Origin: Paenibacillus nasutitermitis | GTDB taxonomy: Bacteria > Bacillota > Bacilli > Paenibacillales > Paenibacillaceae | Direction: 5' to 3' | Length of the DNA: 64,000 bases | Assembly (NCBI RefSeq): GCF_014641075.1 | Contig: NZ_BMHP01000001.1 | Coordinates: 372,001 to 436,000, forward strand | Shown: positions 43,438-51,739 of the stretch, piece by piece | How the letters are laid out: every line of letters starts with the position of its first letter | Numbering within the stretch: the first letter of the stretch is position 1 | Notes under the pieces: generated by a model | The model's database searches: none | Told to the model about the DNA's origin: nothing | What the model saw: only the letters and a program-made list of their open reading frames with translations | Translations under genes and position numbers: made by a program

Positions 43438-43734
43438 TCAATCCGTAAAATTCACGCTACCCACTACAAGCTCCAGAAACGGGCTCAGGTCGCCGGCTTC
43501 TTCCTCGGTAAGCTTGAACACATGCTCCAGATAACCTTCCTGCTCCAAATCATCCTGGCCCATAATGGCGGTACGGCCGCTTTGCAAATCGGTTACCAGC
43601 TTCTTGCCATAGAAACGGCTGGTCGACATGATAGCAAGGTCGAACCGCTTGTAGTTCGGGGTTATAAAAGTGACGAAACGCGTCGACGTATCTTCAGTCA
43701 TGTCCGACATAAAATCATAATCAGGGAGCAGCAT
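43438..43734 (-). CDS. DUF3055-like protein
   Basis: A 98-residue cytosolic protein. TRFVTFITPNYKRFDLAIMS, FYGKKLVTDLQSGRTAIM and DDLEQEGYLEHVFKL follow the pattern I recall for the DUF3055 family of Bacilli (RFV-F, then F-GK-LV-QSGR, then a helix with YL--VF). Function is unknown. The open frame is 41 codons longer upstream, but GGAGGTTCCCCG precedes the ATG at 43734, and the extra part (Pro/Cys-rich) looks non-coding. Confidence 0.7.
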   Translation of the reverse strand: MLLPDYDFMSDMTEDTSTRFVTFITPNYKRFDLAIMSTSRFYGKKLVTDLQSGRTAIMGQDDLEQEGYLEHVFKLTEEEAGDLSPFLELVVGSVNFTD

Positions 43735-43804
43735 CGGGGAACCTCCTTCATTTATACATCCTGCAGGGCCGGCTTCGCAGGCCAGGCCGTTGCGTGCACG
43801 TTCT

Positions 43805-43834
43805 ATCATAGCACCTGGACGATACAAGGGGCAA
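43805..43834 (-). promoter_or_regulatory. Candidate promoter of the DUF3055-like gene
   Basis: On the minus strand TTGCCC (43829-43834), 18 bases, TATGAT (43805-43810), about 75 bases before the start codon. Confidence 0.4.
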
Positions 43835-43889
43835 TATGGATAGAGACCTCTTGTCATATACTGCCTGAAGTTCTTTGTTCAAAAGGCTA

Positions 43890-43919
43890 TTGCACGAAGA
43901 CGTGAACTTATGCTATGCT
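43890..43919 (+). promoter_or_regulatory. Candidate promoter of a short leader RNA
   Basis: TTGCAC (43890-43895), 18 bases, TATGCT (43914-43919). A strong terminator lies only about 65 bases downstream. Confidence 0.45.
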
Positions 43920-43950
43920 TTGAGCAATCAAATCATTGCACCGTGAGGAA

Positions 43951-43991
43951 GCACCTCTTCAGCCCTAACCGGCAGGAGAGGTGCTTTTTTT
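43951..43991 (+). terminator. Terminator upstream of the HRDC gene (attenuator or small-RNA end)
   Basis: GCACCTCT (43951-43958) pairs with AGAGGTGC (43977-43984), then seven T. It sits between a promoter and the HRDC gene. No gene ends here, so it either ends a small RNA of about 65 bases or attenuates the downstream gene. Confidence 0.7.
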
Positions 43992-44067
43992 GTGCCCATT
44001 CCGCAAGAACCGGGTGCCTCGACGCTTGCTGCGATTGAGAAACAACTATTATTAGGAGGCGTGAAAC

Positions 44068-45066
44068 ATGCAAATCGTCTTTATGAACACCTTTGAGAAA
44101 TCGGAGGACAATGGACGCAGCGTTCAAGCACAACTGTCCATATGTGAGCAGGAGGGAGTGTGGACAGTGATCTGGACGGAGCCGGAAGGGAAGAAGCCGG
44201 ATCAGCAGTCCGTTTGGTTTGAAGGAGGTTCCTGGGAAGAAATGATGACAGCCTTTCGTCATGGGATCGCGGTTCAGATGGGCACGGGCTATATGCCGCT
44301 TATTGATGGTCTTCTCGATGACCGGCTATCTGCAGCCGGCAGGGGAGGGATGTATACCATGCTGCAGTGTTACGGTGAAATGAACGCAAACAGCGAATTG
44401 TTCGGCCAGCTCCGGGAATGGCGCAGATCCAGGGCAATCGCCGATAAGAAATCGGCGTATCTGATTTCCGCCAACCGGATGCTTTGGATGATCAGCGCGT
44501 TTGTGCCCCATCAGCTTGAAGAGCTGGCGCAAATTCCCGGTTGGGGTGAAAACAAGCAAGCGGCTTACGGGGAAGAAGTCCTCGCAATCACGCGCGCGTT
44601 TAAGCAGAAATCGTCTTTTCCGCTGGAATGGGTTGCAGACTCTTTGGATCAGAAGGCCTATACCCAATGGTTATTCAAACAAAAGGAGAACAAGTATAAA
44701 ACCCAGATGAACAGACAGCAGGAGAAGCAGCATCTTCTGAGAGCGATTGCAGAAGGGAAGACGCTTGACCAGATGCAAGCCGAGCTGGAGCTTCCGCGGC
44801 GCGACCTCATGGAGCGGATCGAGAAGCTGGAGACGGAAGGTTATGATGTGGAGCCTTTGATTGAACGTGAACTGGAGCAGGTGCCCGAAACGGAGCTGCA
44901 GCTGGTATGGGAAGCGCTGCTGAGTGAGGGAGACCGTTACCTGAAGCCGGTCCTTTTCAAGGTATATGGGGAGGATACGGTAAAAGGAAAGCCGGTGGAT
45001 AAGTTGTATGACCGGCTGCGTCTCATCCGATTGCGCTACCGGCGGATTAAACCGGAAGCGATCTAG
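44068..45066 (+). CDS. HRDC-domain protein
   Basis: A 332-residue cytosolic protein. Residues about 108-175 form an HRDC domain (LFGQLREWRRSRAIADKKSAYLI, MISAFVPHQLEELAQIPGWGENKQAAYGEEVLA), a helical nucleic-acid-binding fold found in RecQ helicases and RNase D. The C-terminal part has a helix-turn-helix-like helical segment (GKTLDQMQAELELPRRDLMERI). No helicase or nuclease domain is present, so it probably binds nucleic acid as an accessory factor. Such free-standing HRDC proteins occur in Paenibacillus. The ATG lies behind AGGAGGCG. Its stop codon overlaps by a few bases the stop of the decayed gene on the opposite strand. Confidence 0.85.
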   Translation: MQIVFMNTFEKSEDNGRSVQAQLSICEQEGVWTVIWTEPEGKKPDQQSVWFEGGSWEEMMTAFRHGIAVQMGTGYMPLIDGLLDDRLSAAGRGGMYTMLQCYGEMNANSELFGQLREWRRSRAIADKKSAYLISANRMLWMISAFVPHQLEELAQIPGWGENKQAAYGEEVLAITRAFKQKSSFPLEWVADSLDQKAYTQWLFKQKENKYKTQMNRQQEKQHLLRAIAEGKTLDQMQAELELPRRDLMERIEKLETEGYDVEPLIERELEQVPETELQLVWEALLSEGDRYLKPVLFKVYGEDTVKGKPVDKLYDRLRLIRLRYRRIKPEAI

Positions 45067-45597
45067 TTCGTCTTCCTAGACCAGATGGGATCGGCATGAA
45101 GTATCTTGGCACCGCTGCCGCAGGGAAGCCCCGTTTCGTAGGAGCGGTTGGCAATAAGATCGGCCGCCGCCACCCGGAGCGGGCAGGACTGGAACAGGCT
45201 GTCTTCATGGACAGGCTGTGCAGCCATCCGATGGATTTCCCACAGCCACAGGAGGATCGCTGTTATGATCGGTTTGTCTTCATTCAGGGCTATGTTCCAC
45301 ATGTCCCAGATGCTCTCCGTTCTGATTTGTTTGCCGTCCGTGGGATCCAGCCAAGGCCGGCGTCTTTCATTTATAGAATGTCAAGAGGCGGCAGGGACCG
45401 TTTAAAAACAAATGGTTCAATCCTGCCGAAGGTAAGGATCCGCCGGAATCCCGAAGGATCGTGGAAAAGCCGCTGCGCCCGTATCATATCACGCATAGCG
45501 GCACTCCATTGATCCCGCCTGTGGCAATCAAAGCTTCTTCACCAAGCACTTCCAGTACTTTTTGGCCAAATATGAAATGCGTCCATATATTCGGCAT
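45063..45597 (-). pseudogene. Decayed zinc-dependent phospholipase C family gene
   Basis: An AGGAGG and ATG at 45597 open a frame starting MPNIWTHFIFGQKVLEVLGE, the typical N-terminus of Paenibacillus zinc-dependent phospholipase C family proteins (WTH holds a zinc ligand). It stops after 37 codons. A second frame, starting at MRDMIRAQRLFHDPSG, runs to SLPPLDIL and stops. A third, from about WDPTDGKQ, continues with SIWDMWNIALNE to the final stop at 45063. Together these give N- and C-terminal parts in the right order, with about 150-200 central residues missing and at least two frameshifts. It is clearly non-functional. The family call is from recalled similarity. Confidence 0.65.
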
Positions 45598-45745
45598 CCT
45601 CTTACCTCCTGGGGCTTTAGTTCGACAAAATACAACATAATTTACTAAAATGGAGACGAGAGTAGTATACTTGTCCTAATTTCTTTAGTATAATATGTGA
45701 GAAGAACGAATTAAGAATCAAGTCGAAAAGGGGCGCTACTTCACG

Positions 45746-46207
45746 ATGAAGGCAGAATATATTAATCCCTTCCTGGAATCCGCAATTATTGTCATCGAAC
45801 AAGTTGCTCAAATTCGACCTGCTGCCGGGCAGTTGGGGATAAAGGACGTTAAGTTCGTTGAGAATCATATTTGGATTCAGATCGGTCTCAATGGCCAAAT
45901 GACAGGCGATATCGTATTCGGTTTGAGTGAAGAGGTTGCTATGAAGATGATTTCGGCGATGATGGGCGGCTATGTCATTTCGGAAATTGACGAGATGGGA
46001 CGAAGCGCAATCTCGGAACTTGGGAATATGATCAGCGGAAATGCCAGTACAATGCTTTATAATCAGGGTGTGAGGGTGGATATAACTCCTCCTAAAGTCA
46101 TGCATTCCGCGCAGGCGGCCGGGTTCAAAGCTCAGCGGGCACTCACTATTCCACTTATTATGGAGGGAATTGGCGAACTGGACATTCAGGTATTAATTGC
46201 ATCCTAG
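45746..46207 (+). CDS. cheX: Chemotaxis protein CheX (CheY-P phosphatase family)
   Basis: A 153-residue cytosolic protein of the CheC/CheX/FliY phosphatase family. The active-site pattern S-xxx-E-xx-N-xxxx-N is intact in SAISELGNMISGN. The fold is otherwise typical: MKAEYINPFLESAI at the N-terminus, GDIVFGLSEEVA in the beta sheet and a closing IPLIMEGIGELDIQV. CheX dephosphorylates CheY-P and so ends the flagellar signal. It is a single gene, not in a chemotaxis operon. The ATG is preceded by AAAAGGGGCG. The 150-base stretch before it, after the decayed phospholipase gene, holds AT-rich sequence with TATAAT-like words but no clear promoter. Confidence 0.9.
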   Translation: MKAEYINPFLESAIIVIEQVAQIRPAAGQLGIKDVKFVENHIWIQIGLNGQMTGDIVFGLSEEVAMKMISAMMGGYVISEIDEMGRSAISELGNMISGNASTMLYNQGVRVDITPPKVMHSAQAAGFKAQRALTIPLIMEGIGELDIQVLIAS

Positions 46208-46216
46208 CATGTTGTG

Positions 46217-46243
46217 AGCTCCTGCCGGAGCTTTTTTGTTTTT
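46217..46243 (+). terminator. Rho-independent terminator of cheX
   Basis: AGCTCC pairs with GGAGCT around TGCC, followed by TTTTTGTTTTTTT. Confidence 0.75.
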
Positions 46244-46360
46244 TTAGAGCTAAAAAAAACTTGTCTATGCTATACGCAGGCAACCCTGCTAAACCGGATA
46301 AATGTGAATATTTTGCCTTAATGTCCTGCTTGCAGTAAACTGGATAGCAGGTGATGAACG

Positions 46361-47134
46361 TTGATACGAAATAAGATCATTTTAATAACCGGTGGATCGA
46401 GCGGAATCGGAGCGGAAACAGCCAAACGGCTGGCTTTGCGCGGTGCAATCCCGATTATTACCGGCCGCAATGAGAACCGCCTGAAGGAGATGTCAGCCGA
46501 AATTGAAGGCAGGCATGGCATTTACCGGATGGATGTGACCTGCTATGACGAGGTTCTTCAGATCACCCAGCGTATTCAACAAGAGTTTGGAGCCATTGAT
46601 GTCCTGCTCAACAATGCGGGCTTTGGCTTGTTTGAAAGCTTTGTGGATGGGGAAGTGGAGCATTTCGCAAGCATGATGGATACCAACTATATGGGCATGG
46701 TACGATGTGCCAAGGCTGTGCTGCCCTATATGCAGAAGCGGGGATCTGGGCACATCATCAATGTAGCGTCGATGGCAGGCAAAATAAGCACAGCTAAAGC
46801 TTCGGGCTATGCGGCCACGAAGCATGCTGTGCTGGGACTGACCAATGCCATGCGAACAGAGCTGGCACCTATGGGGATAACGGTATCTGCCATTAATCCC
46901 GGTCCTATTGATACGCCTTTTTTGAAATCTGCAGATCCGGAGGGCACATACTTCGACAGTGTCAGGGGATTTATGCTCACGCCGGAGCGGGTAGCCGCGG
47001 CAATCGTCAGAATGATCGAACGTAAGACGCCGGAAGTGGACCTGCCGTTATCCGCCGCGATCGGGATCCGGATATACGGATTGTTTCCGCGTTTTGCGGA
47101 CCGTATTGCCGGACGCTGGCTAAACCGTAAATAA
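46361..47134 (+). CDS. Short-chain dehydrogenase/reductase (SDR family)
   Basis: A 257-residue NAD(P)-dependent oxidoreductase. The dinucleotide motif GGSSGIG is at the N-terminus, preceded by LIT. The structural NNAG, the catalytic Ser of NVASMAGK and the YAATK catalytic pair follow in order. The C-terminal MLTPERVAAAIVRMIERKTPEVDLP matches the YqjQ/DltE-like subgroup. The substrate is unknown. Translation starts at a TTG behind AGGTGATG. It lies 32 bases before the DEAD-box gene, so the two are probably co-transcribed. Confidence 0.92.
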   Translation: MIRNKIILITGGSSGIGAETAKRLALRGAIPIITGRNENRLKEMSAEIEGRHGIYRMDVTCYDEVLQITQRIQQEFGAIDVLLNNAGFGLFESFVDGEVEHFASMMDTNYMGMVRCAKAVLPYMQKRGSGHIINVASMAGKISTAKASGYAATKHAVLGLTNAMRTELAPMGITVSAINPGPIDTPFLKSADPEGTYFDSVRGFMLTPERVAAAIVRMIERKTPEVDLPLSAAIGIRIYGLFPRFADRIAGRWLNRK

Positions 47135-47166
47135 TAGATGCTTAACATTAAGGAATGAGGGACAAG

Positions 47167-48801
47167 ATGGACAAGACATGGGAATCTTTTGAGCTGCATC
47201 CGCTGCTGGCGGAGGCGCTCCGGGCCAATCATATTGAAACGCCGACTGCTGTGCAGGCAGCCGCCATTCCGCTTCTGCTTGAAGGGCGCGATGTATCAGC
47301 AAAATCGCAAACGGGCACGGGCAAAACATTGGCTTATATGCTGCCTGCCCTGCAGAAGGTGGATACCGCCAATTCAGGTGTACAGGTGATGGTGATTGCG
47401 CCGACCCAGGAGCTCGCCATGCAGATTTTTCGCGTTGCGGAGCATTATGGGGAACCGCTTGGCATTAAGACGCAGCAGCTAATTGGAGGCGCCGCTATGC
47501 AGCGTCAAGTGGAGAAGCTGAGACTGCATCCGCATATTGTCGTAGGCACGCCGGGTCGGATTCATGAAATTATGGCTGCTGGCAAGTTAAAGCTGCATCA
47601 TATCGGACTTGTCATTATTGATGAGGCGGATCAGGTGTTTAATCTGGGTTCGACCCGGGAGGTCGAGACTCTTCTGAAGGCGATGCAGCGGGACCGCCAA
47701 ATCGCTTTCTTCTCGGCAACCAGGCCGGTAGAAATGGAGAAAGTGGAAGCAAGGTGGATGCGCGGACCGGAGCGTGTCGATGCGACGGGCAGCAGCCAGG
47801 CTCTTGAGAATGTGAACCATTATTTCCTGGTTTGCGACAAGCGGGACAAGGTGGACACGGCCAGGCGTCTGATCCGGATGATGGAACCGAAAACAGCGCT
47901 GCTTTTTATTAATGAAACCGATGAAATTGCCAACTACGAGGCTAAATTCGGCTACGAGGGTTTTAAGGTTGAAACGCTTTATGGCGATGCGGATAAGCAG
48001 CGGCGGGCCGGGACGCTTCAACGTTTCCGCGAGGGCCGGATCCAGCTTCTGCTGGCTACGGATATAGCGGCGAGGGGACTGGATATCGTGGATCTGCCGC
48101 TTGTGGTTCACCTGGATCCGGCACTGGATGCGGACCATTATGTTCACCGGTCGGGACGGACAGGACGGATGGGCAAGCCGGGCACGGTGGTATCCATAGT
48201 TACCACACAGCAGCTGTTCATTATGGATAAATTCCGCAAGCAGCTCGGAATCGATCTGCGTGAGAAAGTAATGTACCGCGGAAAACTCGCAGATCCGGGA
48301 GAAGGCGGAGCCGTCCGCGGGAGCAAATCCTACGGCAGACAGCTTGATGAAGCTGCCGCAGCGCAGAAGAGGGCGGGCCGCGATGCTTCCAGGCATCCAG
48401 GAAGCGAAGAATCCGGCGGGAAAACTCACCGCGAAGCTGCCAATGCAGCTGCAAGAACGAAATTATCTGCCGGGGGAACGCAGAACCGGGGAGATGAAGC
48501 TCAGCGGGGCGACCCGTCCCGTCAGGCTTCGGGCAGCCTGCCTTCCAGTTCGAATCCACGTGCTGCGGGGACATCGGGCACCCATAAGGAATCTGCGCAG
48601 CTGCCGCAATCCGACAGAGCATCCAAGCCGTCAACCGCTGCTGGAAGCACAAGCAATACAAAAGGGAAACCGGCTAAAAACATCCAGCCTGCGAAGTCGA
48701 AGAAAGAAATGGAACGCGAACGGAAAAATAAAGGGGCTCCAAAGTGGCTGAAAGCCAAACGGGGAGATGCAGCAAGCAAGGAAAATAATGATCGTCAGTA
48801 A
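47167..48801 (+). CDS. DEAD-box ATP-dependent RNA helicase
   Basis: A 544-residue helicase. Motifs run in order: Q-motif (TPTAVQAAAIP), I (SQTGTGKT), Ia (PTQELA), Ib (GTPGRI), II (DEAD), III (SAT), then domain 2 with LYGDADKQRRAGTLQRFR, ATDIAARGLDI (V) and HRSGRTGRMG (VI). The last 160 residues are a disordered tail rich in Ala, Gly, Ser, Lys and Arg, typical of RNA-binding tails of cold-shock helicases. It should unwind structured RNA in ribosome assembly or decay. The ATG at 47167 follows GAGGGA; the ATG four codons earlier lacks spacing for a ribosome binding site. Confidence 0.95.
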   Translation: MDKTWESFELHPLLAEALRANHIETPTAVQAAAIPLLLEGRDVSAKSQTGTGKTLAYMLPALQKVDTANSGVQVMVIAPTQELAMQIFRVAEHYGEPLGIKTQQLIGGAAMQRQVEKLRLHPHIVVGTPGRIHEIMAAGKLKLHHIGLVIIDEADQVFNLGSTREVETLLKAMQRDRQIAFFSATRPVEMEKVEARWMRGPERVDATGSSQALENVNHYFLVCDKRDKVDTARRLIRMMEPKTALLFINETDEIANYEAKFGYEGFKVETLYGDADKQRRAGTLQRFREGRIQLLLATDIAARGLDIVDLPLVVHLDPALDADHYVHRSGRTGRMGKPGTVVSIVTTQQLFIMDKFRKQLGIDLREKVMYRGKLADPGEGGAVRGSKSYGRQLDEAAAAQKRAGRDASRHPGSEESGGKTHREAANAAARTKLSAGGTQNRGDEAQRGDPSRQASGSLPSSSNPRAAGTSGTHKESAQLPQSDRASKPSTAAGSTSNTKGKPAKNIQPAKSKKEMERERKNKGAPKWLKAKRGDAASKENNDRQ

Positions 48802-48940
48802 CTGTAAAAGGGAGGAGCAGCGGCCATGTGCGGGTGCTTCTTCTTTTTTTGCTGTCCAAAGGGGCATGCACGTTTGTGCTACGCGGTTATGTTATGCAGT
48901 TGTCTTACGCGATTCTCCCAAATCGTCAGAACCGTACTGT

Positions 48941-49155
48941 CTACCCATCAATCATGCCAAGGTCCGCATCCCTTGCAGGCTGAGCCAGGACGACAATCAA
49001 ATCAATATCGCTTCGTTGAGGAGGGAAGCCGTCAAAAGCGACCGAGCCTTGGATATACAGGCCAATGGTATGGTCGTGCTGGTCGGTTTGCAGTAGCCTG
49101 TAAAAAATCCAGATCATGGGGTAAATACGGCAGGTATTGTGGATTCTTTCATCAT
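48941..49155 (-). pseudogene. Nucleotidyltransferase fragment (frameshifted, truncated)
   Basis: GAAGGAG and two ATG codons open a frame (MKESTIPAVFTP) that stops at once. One frame over it continues IFYRLLQTDQHDHTIGLYIQGSVAFDGF, then RSDIDLIVVL. GS-x11-DID is the metal-binding signature of the nucleotidyltransferase fold, as in aminoglycoside adenylyltransferases of the ANT(9) type. The reading ends after 59 further codons at 48943, so most of the protein is lost. The rest of the 510-base gap (48802-48940 and 49156-49311) shows nothing else I can support. Confidence 0.6.
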
Positions 49156-49311
49156 CTATACTTCTCCTTCTATCGTTCATTTGCATGAACACCTGGTGGT
49201 CTGGGAAATGTAATTTTAAGGGAAAACGTCTCAGCCCCTCACTAAATGGGTAATAGAACATATGCCTGCTAGGCAGGTTCTTGTTATTAATGGAAAGGGG
49301 AAGTGAACCTT

Positions 49312-49845
49312 ATGATGGAACATGCGAAGAAGGTGGCTTTCTTACTGGCGCACGACTTTGAAGATTCCGAGATGAAAAACCCTTATGAAGCTATAGTGAA
49401 AAATGGCCACGAGGCGGTCATCATCAGTTTACAAAAAGGCATGGAGCTGACCGGTAAACACAGGACGGTGTCCTACACCTCTCATTTAGCAGCGGAAGAT
49501 GCCAATGCGGCGGATTACGATGCTGTCATCATACCGGGGGGGGAATCGCCTTCCCATTTGATCGACAATAAGTCCGTCATAGCGTTCATCAAGGAGATGG
49601 ACAAAAACCATAAGGTCATTGCCGCAATTTGTCACGGACCATTGCTCCTTGAGCGCGCGCAACTGCTGGAGGGACGGAATATAACCGCCTATCCGGAGCT
49701 TCATGAAGAATTAAACGATGCTGGCGCCCGGTTCATCGACAAAGCCGTGGTAGTGGATGAGAATCTGATCACCTCCCGCACGCCTGAAGACGAGCCATAT
49801 TTTATCGAAGAAACGATAAAAAAACTGGGCGTAGCCGCATATTGA
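49312..49845 (+). CDS. DJ-1/PfpI family protein (type 1 glutamine amidotransferase-like)
   Basis: A 177-residue cytosolic protein. KVAFLLAHDFEDSEM, with the conserved Glu for nucleophile activation, YDAVIIPGGESPSHL, and the nucleophile elbow AAICHGPLLLERA with its Cys match the PfpI/YraA/YhbO branch, linked to protein or nucleotide deglycation and general stress. The end, LITSRTPEDEPYFIEETI, is typical. The frame opens at a GTG at 49303 only a few bases after AAGGGGA; the ATG at 49312 has better spacing. It is a single gene. Confidence 0.9.
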   Translation: MMEHAKKVAFLLAHDFEDSEMKNPYEAIVKNGHEAVIISLQKGMELTGKHRTVSYTSHLAAEDANAADYDAVIIPGGESPSHLIDNKSVIAFIKEMDKNHKVIAAICHGPLLLERAQLLEGRNITAYPELHEELNDAGARFIDKAVVVDENLITSRTPEDEPYFIEETIKKLGVAAY

Positions 49846-49886
49846 CAACATGACGGTTTGATCCAACATATCCGTGACCGGCATGA

Positions 49887-49920
49887 AACGTTGACCCTCT
49901 TGAGGGGGCAGCGTTTTTTT
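49887..49920 (+). terminator. Rho-independent terminator of the DJ-1/PfpI gene
   Basis: AACG..TG..CCCT pairs with AGGG..CA..CGTT (small internal mismatches), loop CTTG, then TTTTTTT. Confidence 0.65.
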
Positions 49921-49986
49921 GTTGGCTCAAGGTTGCTTAGTCGCTTTTTCTAAAAAAGTCTGACCGGGTCATAAATCCCCATTCCG

Positions 49987-50799
49987 CTAGGTCTGCCGCT
50001 CTCTGTACACTGCGGGCGAGCAGCCGAACTGCCTGCGGAAAATCCGGTAAAAATAGGAATAGCTGCCGAATCCACAGGTCTCGGCAATTTGCTCCAACGG
50101 CATAGTGCTGAACTTCATGCGCTCCATCGCCATGGACAACCGGACATTCTGGGTATACTGGATAATAGTGACGCCGAAGCATTCTTTGAATAAATGAACG
50201 GTGCGGGAAACACTCAAACCAACATGGCTGGCCACGTCCTGGATGAGAAAAGTAGCACCAGCCTGTTCATCGATGAAGTTTTTCATCCGTGTAGCGATAA
50301 AGGATTTCCCATGCAGCACCGCCTGCGTGGCTACGGCCCTGTCCAGACTCAAACACAAGGAACGTAGCAGATAGTCGCACATTTCCCGGTCCTCCTGTAT
50401 GAACCGCCGTTTCTCCAACGCAAGTGCCCTCCATATGGACAACAGCCGCTCGTCGGAAACAATTTTTGTTTTCTGGGGACGTTCCTTGCGGGCCCACCAT
50501 TCATCCAGCCAGGGGCCGTTGCACACCACAAAATAATCGCCGCTCGCTGTTTGCGATTGACCGCCGGCAGGGGAATGGTCCTCCGCCACAATATGAAGCT
50601 GATAGGGATCCCCGGGCTTGAACAGCAGCAGATCGCCGGCCTCTATACGTTCCAGCCGTCCGTTGACGAGCGCTCTGCAGGAACCCTCGGTCTGAAGCCG
50701 GAACAGATAGGTTTGCAGCCCTTCCGAATATTCAATCTGAAAGGGATGTGAATGATAAGAATAACTGCAAAGCATAACATCATTATACGTAGGGTACAT
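49987..50799 (-). CDS. AraC-family transcriptional regulator with cupin-type sensor domain
   Basis: A 270-residue regulator. The N-terminal 140 residues form a cupin-like sugar-binding domain (HPFQIEYSEGLQTYLFR, IEAGDLLLFKPGDPYQL). Residues about 170-268 contain two helix-turn-helix motifs (IQDVASHVGLSVSRTVHLFK; LEQIAETCGFGSYSYFYRIF) ending in CSPAVYRER. It is divergent from the isomerase and oxidoreductase genes and probably activates them when a sugar is bound. The ATG is preceded by GAGGTCAG. Confidence 0.93.
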   Translation of the reverse strand: MYPTYNDVMLCSYSYHSHPFQIEYSEGLQTYLFRLQTEGSCRALVNGRLERIEAGDLLLFKPGDPYQLHIVAEDHSPAGGQSQTASGDYFVVCNGPWLDEWWARKERPQKTKIVSDERLLSIWRALALEKRRFIQEDREMCDYLLRSLCLSLDRAVATQAVLHGKSFIATRMKNFIDEQAGATFLIQDVASHVGLSVSRTVHLFKECFGVTIIQYTQNVRLSMAMERMKFSTMPLEQIAETCGFGSYSYFYRIFRRQFGCSPAVYRERQT

Positions 50800-50921
50800 A
50801 GTCTGACCTCATTTAGTAGCAAGATTGTTCATGTTATAAGTATATTCTACATCTCCTTGCGGCGGCTTTTCCACTATAATGATTGTCAGATCAGTAATCA
50901 GTTTGAGAGAGGATGAATCAG

Positions 50922-51689
50922 ATGAAAATCGGATTGCAATTGTATACACTGCGTGATGTTTTATCACATGATTTCAATGGAACGCTTCGCGAAGTAGCGG
51001 CAATGGGATATGAAGGGGTCGAGTTTGCGGGATATGGAGGCGCTTCCGCAGAGGAAATGCGTGACCTCTTGCAGGAACTGGGCATTGAAGCTTTTGGCAG
51101 TCATGTCAGCCTTCAGCGTCTGGAAGAGAATCTCGAAGAGGAAATCGCTTTTTTGAAAACAGTGGGAGCAAGCTATGTCATTTGCCCTTATCTGACGGCT
51201 GAGCAGCTTAGCGGCGGAGAAGCTTTCTGGAAGGAATTGTTCCGGAAGTTTGCCGCAATCGGCGAGCGTTTGAAGCAGGAAGGCTTGCAGTTCGCCTACC
51301 ACAATCATGATTTTGAATTCGCCGGCAAAATCGGCGGAGAGTTCATATTCGATGCCATGTACAGCCATGTGGATGCTGATTTGCTTAAGGTGGAGATGGA
51401 TATCGGCTGGGTCCAGTATGCGAAGCAGGATCCGCTTGCCTATATCGCGAAGTACAAAGGCAGACTTCCGCTGCTTCACTTGAAGGATTTCCGTCAGCAG
51501 GAAACAGGCGGAGCCATTGATACAGTCGAGCTGGGACAGGGGGATTTGGCCTTGAACGATATTATAGCCGCTGCCCAGCAGGCTGATGTGAAATGGCTCG
51601 TCGTCGAGCAGGATACCTGCGCGAACCCGCCGCTTGATTCTGTCCGCACCAGCATCAACTGGTTGAAGGAAAATGGTCATAAAGCATAA
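50922..51689 (+). CDS. Sugar phosphate isomerase/epimerase-like protein
   Basis: A 255-residue cytosolic TIM-barrel protein of the xylose isomerase-like superfamily. MKIGLQLYTLRD, GYEGVEFAGYGG, YHNHDFEF with metal ligands, KVEMDIGWVQYAKQDP and LHLKDF show the usual metal-binding His, Asp and Glu positions. Members interconvert sugar or inositol derivatives. The start at 50922 is behind GAGAGGATG; the earlier ATG three codons upstream overlaps that site. It is followed by a Gfo/Idh oxidoreductase, a pairing typical of inositol or keto-sugar pathways. Confidence 0.9.
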   Translation: MKIGLQLYTLRDVLSHDFNGTLREVAAMGYEGVEFAGYGGASAEEMRDLLQELGIEAFGSHVSLQRLEENLEEEIAFLKTVGASYVICPYLTAEQLSGGEAFWKELFRKFAAIGERLKQEGLQFAYHNHDFEFAGKIGGEFIFDAMYSHVDADLLKVEMDIGWVQYAKQDPLAYIAKYKGRLPLLHLKDFRQQETGGAIDTVELGQGDLALNDIIAAAQQADVKWLVVEQDTCANPPLDSVRTSINWLKENGHKA

Positions 51690-51739
51690 TATTCATTCGA
51701 GTTAAGAATACAATACCCGGAAGAGGAGTTGCCGTCAGT

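Noticed and set aside
47587..48429. Minus-strand open frame of 280 codons
   Set aside because: Shadow of the DEAD-box helicase gene, which has all its motifs on the plus strand.
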